A stretch of DNA of 64,000 nucleotides, taken from positions 62,001-126,000 of the forward strand of contig NZ_LAUS01000004.1 of the NCBI RefSeq assembly GCF_005061465.1, given 5' to 3'. The notes beneath the pieces were generated by a model. The model worked only from the letters and a program-made list of their open reading frames with translations. It did no database searches and was not told the origin of the DNA. The DNA comes from Mycoplasmopsis bovis 8790. GTDB taxonomy: Bacteria; Bacillota_I; Bacilli_A; Mycoplasmatales; Metamycoplasmataceae. Both the position numbers and the translations under genes were made by a program. Below, one piece after another: positions 63,652-64,000 of the stretch. Position 1 is the first letter of the stretch. The number at the start of each line of letters is the position of its first letter.

Positions 63652-64000
63652 TTAATTAAAAAAAGTTATCAAAAATCTTTCAAAGCCAACTTTTTCACTA
63701 ATTAAGCCATTTTTAACATCTTTATCTAATTTCGAAAGCGACAAGATCATTTTTTTAATTTTATTTATGCCGATTTTGCTTAAAAAGTAACTAATTTTTT
63801 TGATTCTATAACTATTTAATTTTAAGTCTTTACTTAATTGGTCGATACTTAAATGACACACTTTGTAAGCATATATTTGATGAGCGATTATAAAAATCTG
63901 GCTAATTTGACCTATTAGCACACTTATTTCTATACCTTCAAGCATTTTTTCTTTATATTTTGACCAAATAATACCTAAATCATTAGTCTCTAAGGCATTA
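63652..64000 (-). CDS. holA: DNA polymerase III delta subunit, C-terminal part (partial)
   Basis: The frame enters from the right edge of the window and ends at 63652. Visible are about 115 residues, including ISVLIGQISQIFIIAHQIYA and LSKDLKLNSYRIKKISYFLS, with the closing helices LSLSKLDKDVKNGLISEKVG. This is the C-terminal collar domain of HolA, the clamp-loader subunit that opens the sliding clamp. The match is by pattern and a different helical protein is possible. Confidence 0.7.
   Translation of the reverse strand, partial: NALETNDLGIIWSKYKEKMLEGIEISVLIGQISQIFIIAHQIYAYKVCHLSIDQLSKDLKLNSYRIKKISYFLSKIGINKIKKMILSLSKLDKDVKNGLISEKVGFERFLITFFN

Noticed and set aside
1-64000. CRISPR arrays, rRNA operons, insertion sequences, integrative elements or prophage.
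   Set aside because: No regularly spaced repeats, transposase or integrase motifs, terminal repeats or rRNA sequences were recognised on either strand.

Overview
The window is chromosomal DNA of a wall-less mollicute of the Mycoplasma hominis group, closest in feel to Mycoplasmopsis bovis/agalactiae (species is inference). The base composition is very AT-rich, and almost every gene reads through in-frame TGA codons, so TGA encodes Trp. Lipoprotein signal peptides are abundant (nine lipoproteins). No peptidoglycan synthesis genes are present. All gene boundaries below assume genetic code 4; most genes look fragmented under the standard code.

Left part (1-26 kb). The end of obg faces a seven-gene minus-strand operon: solute-binding-type lipoprotein, thermonuclease-type lipoprotein, ABC ATPase with a huge coiled-coil insertion, two permeases, a small membrane protein and another lipoprotein. 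A perfect 19-bp inverted repeat overlaps the likely -35 box of this operon. It looks like a system that digests extracellular nucleic acid and imports the products. A repair-flavoured operon follows (HAD phosphatase, nfo, Asn-rich membrane protein, thioredoxin-fold protein, uvrC). Next come an MFS transporter and a minus-strand unit of pta, ackA, a degenerate aquaporin-like protein and an M23-peptidase lipoprotein. On the plus strand are a stand-alone lipoyl domain protein, a 2-hydroxyacid dehydrogenase and an AEC permease, which suggests use of organic acids with substrate-level ATP formation.

Middle part (26-43 kb). This holds argS, a processive GT2 glycosyltransferase, an alpha/beta hydrolase, a nitroreductase, a protein with two fused choline-kinase-like domains, lepA, a third separate kinase of the same family, and a large SF1 helicase with a possible nuclease-fold tail. 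The infC-rpmI-rplT operon follows, with an AUA start on infC and an L20-type attenuator leader. A lipoprotein and tmcAL complete the section.

Right part (43-64 kb). ptsH, oppB, oppC and an OppA-like lipoprotein form a unit without ATPase genes. Then come azoR, nusB, an ECF S component and a phosphohexomutase. A five-gene overlapping operon encodes an ABC-2 exporter and three related aromatic-motif lipoproteins. A P-type Ca2+-ATPase, tRNA-Ser(GCU), galU, a cupin, tRNA-Ile(GAU), rplM-rpsI, rnpB and the end of holA finish the window. The phosphohexomutase and galU can supply UDP-glucose to the GT2 synthase.

Across the window, bidirectional hairpin terminators often contain the stop codons of convergent genes. 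Several genes have TATAAT boxes only 6-9 bases before the ATG, as expected for leaderless mRNAs. The decamer TGTTTTATAG occurs far more often than composition predicts. No rRNA, CRISPR array, insertion sequence or prophage was seen.
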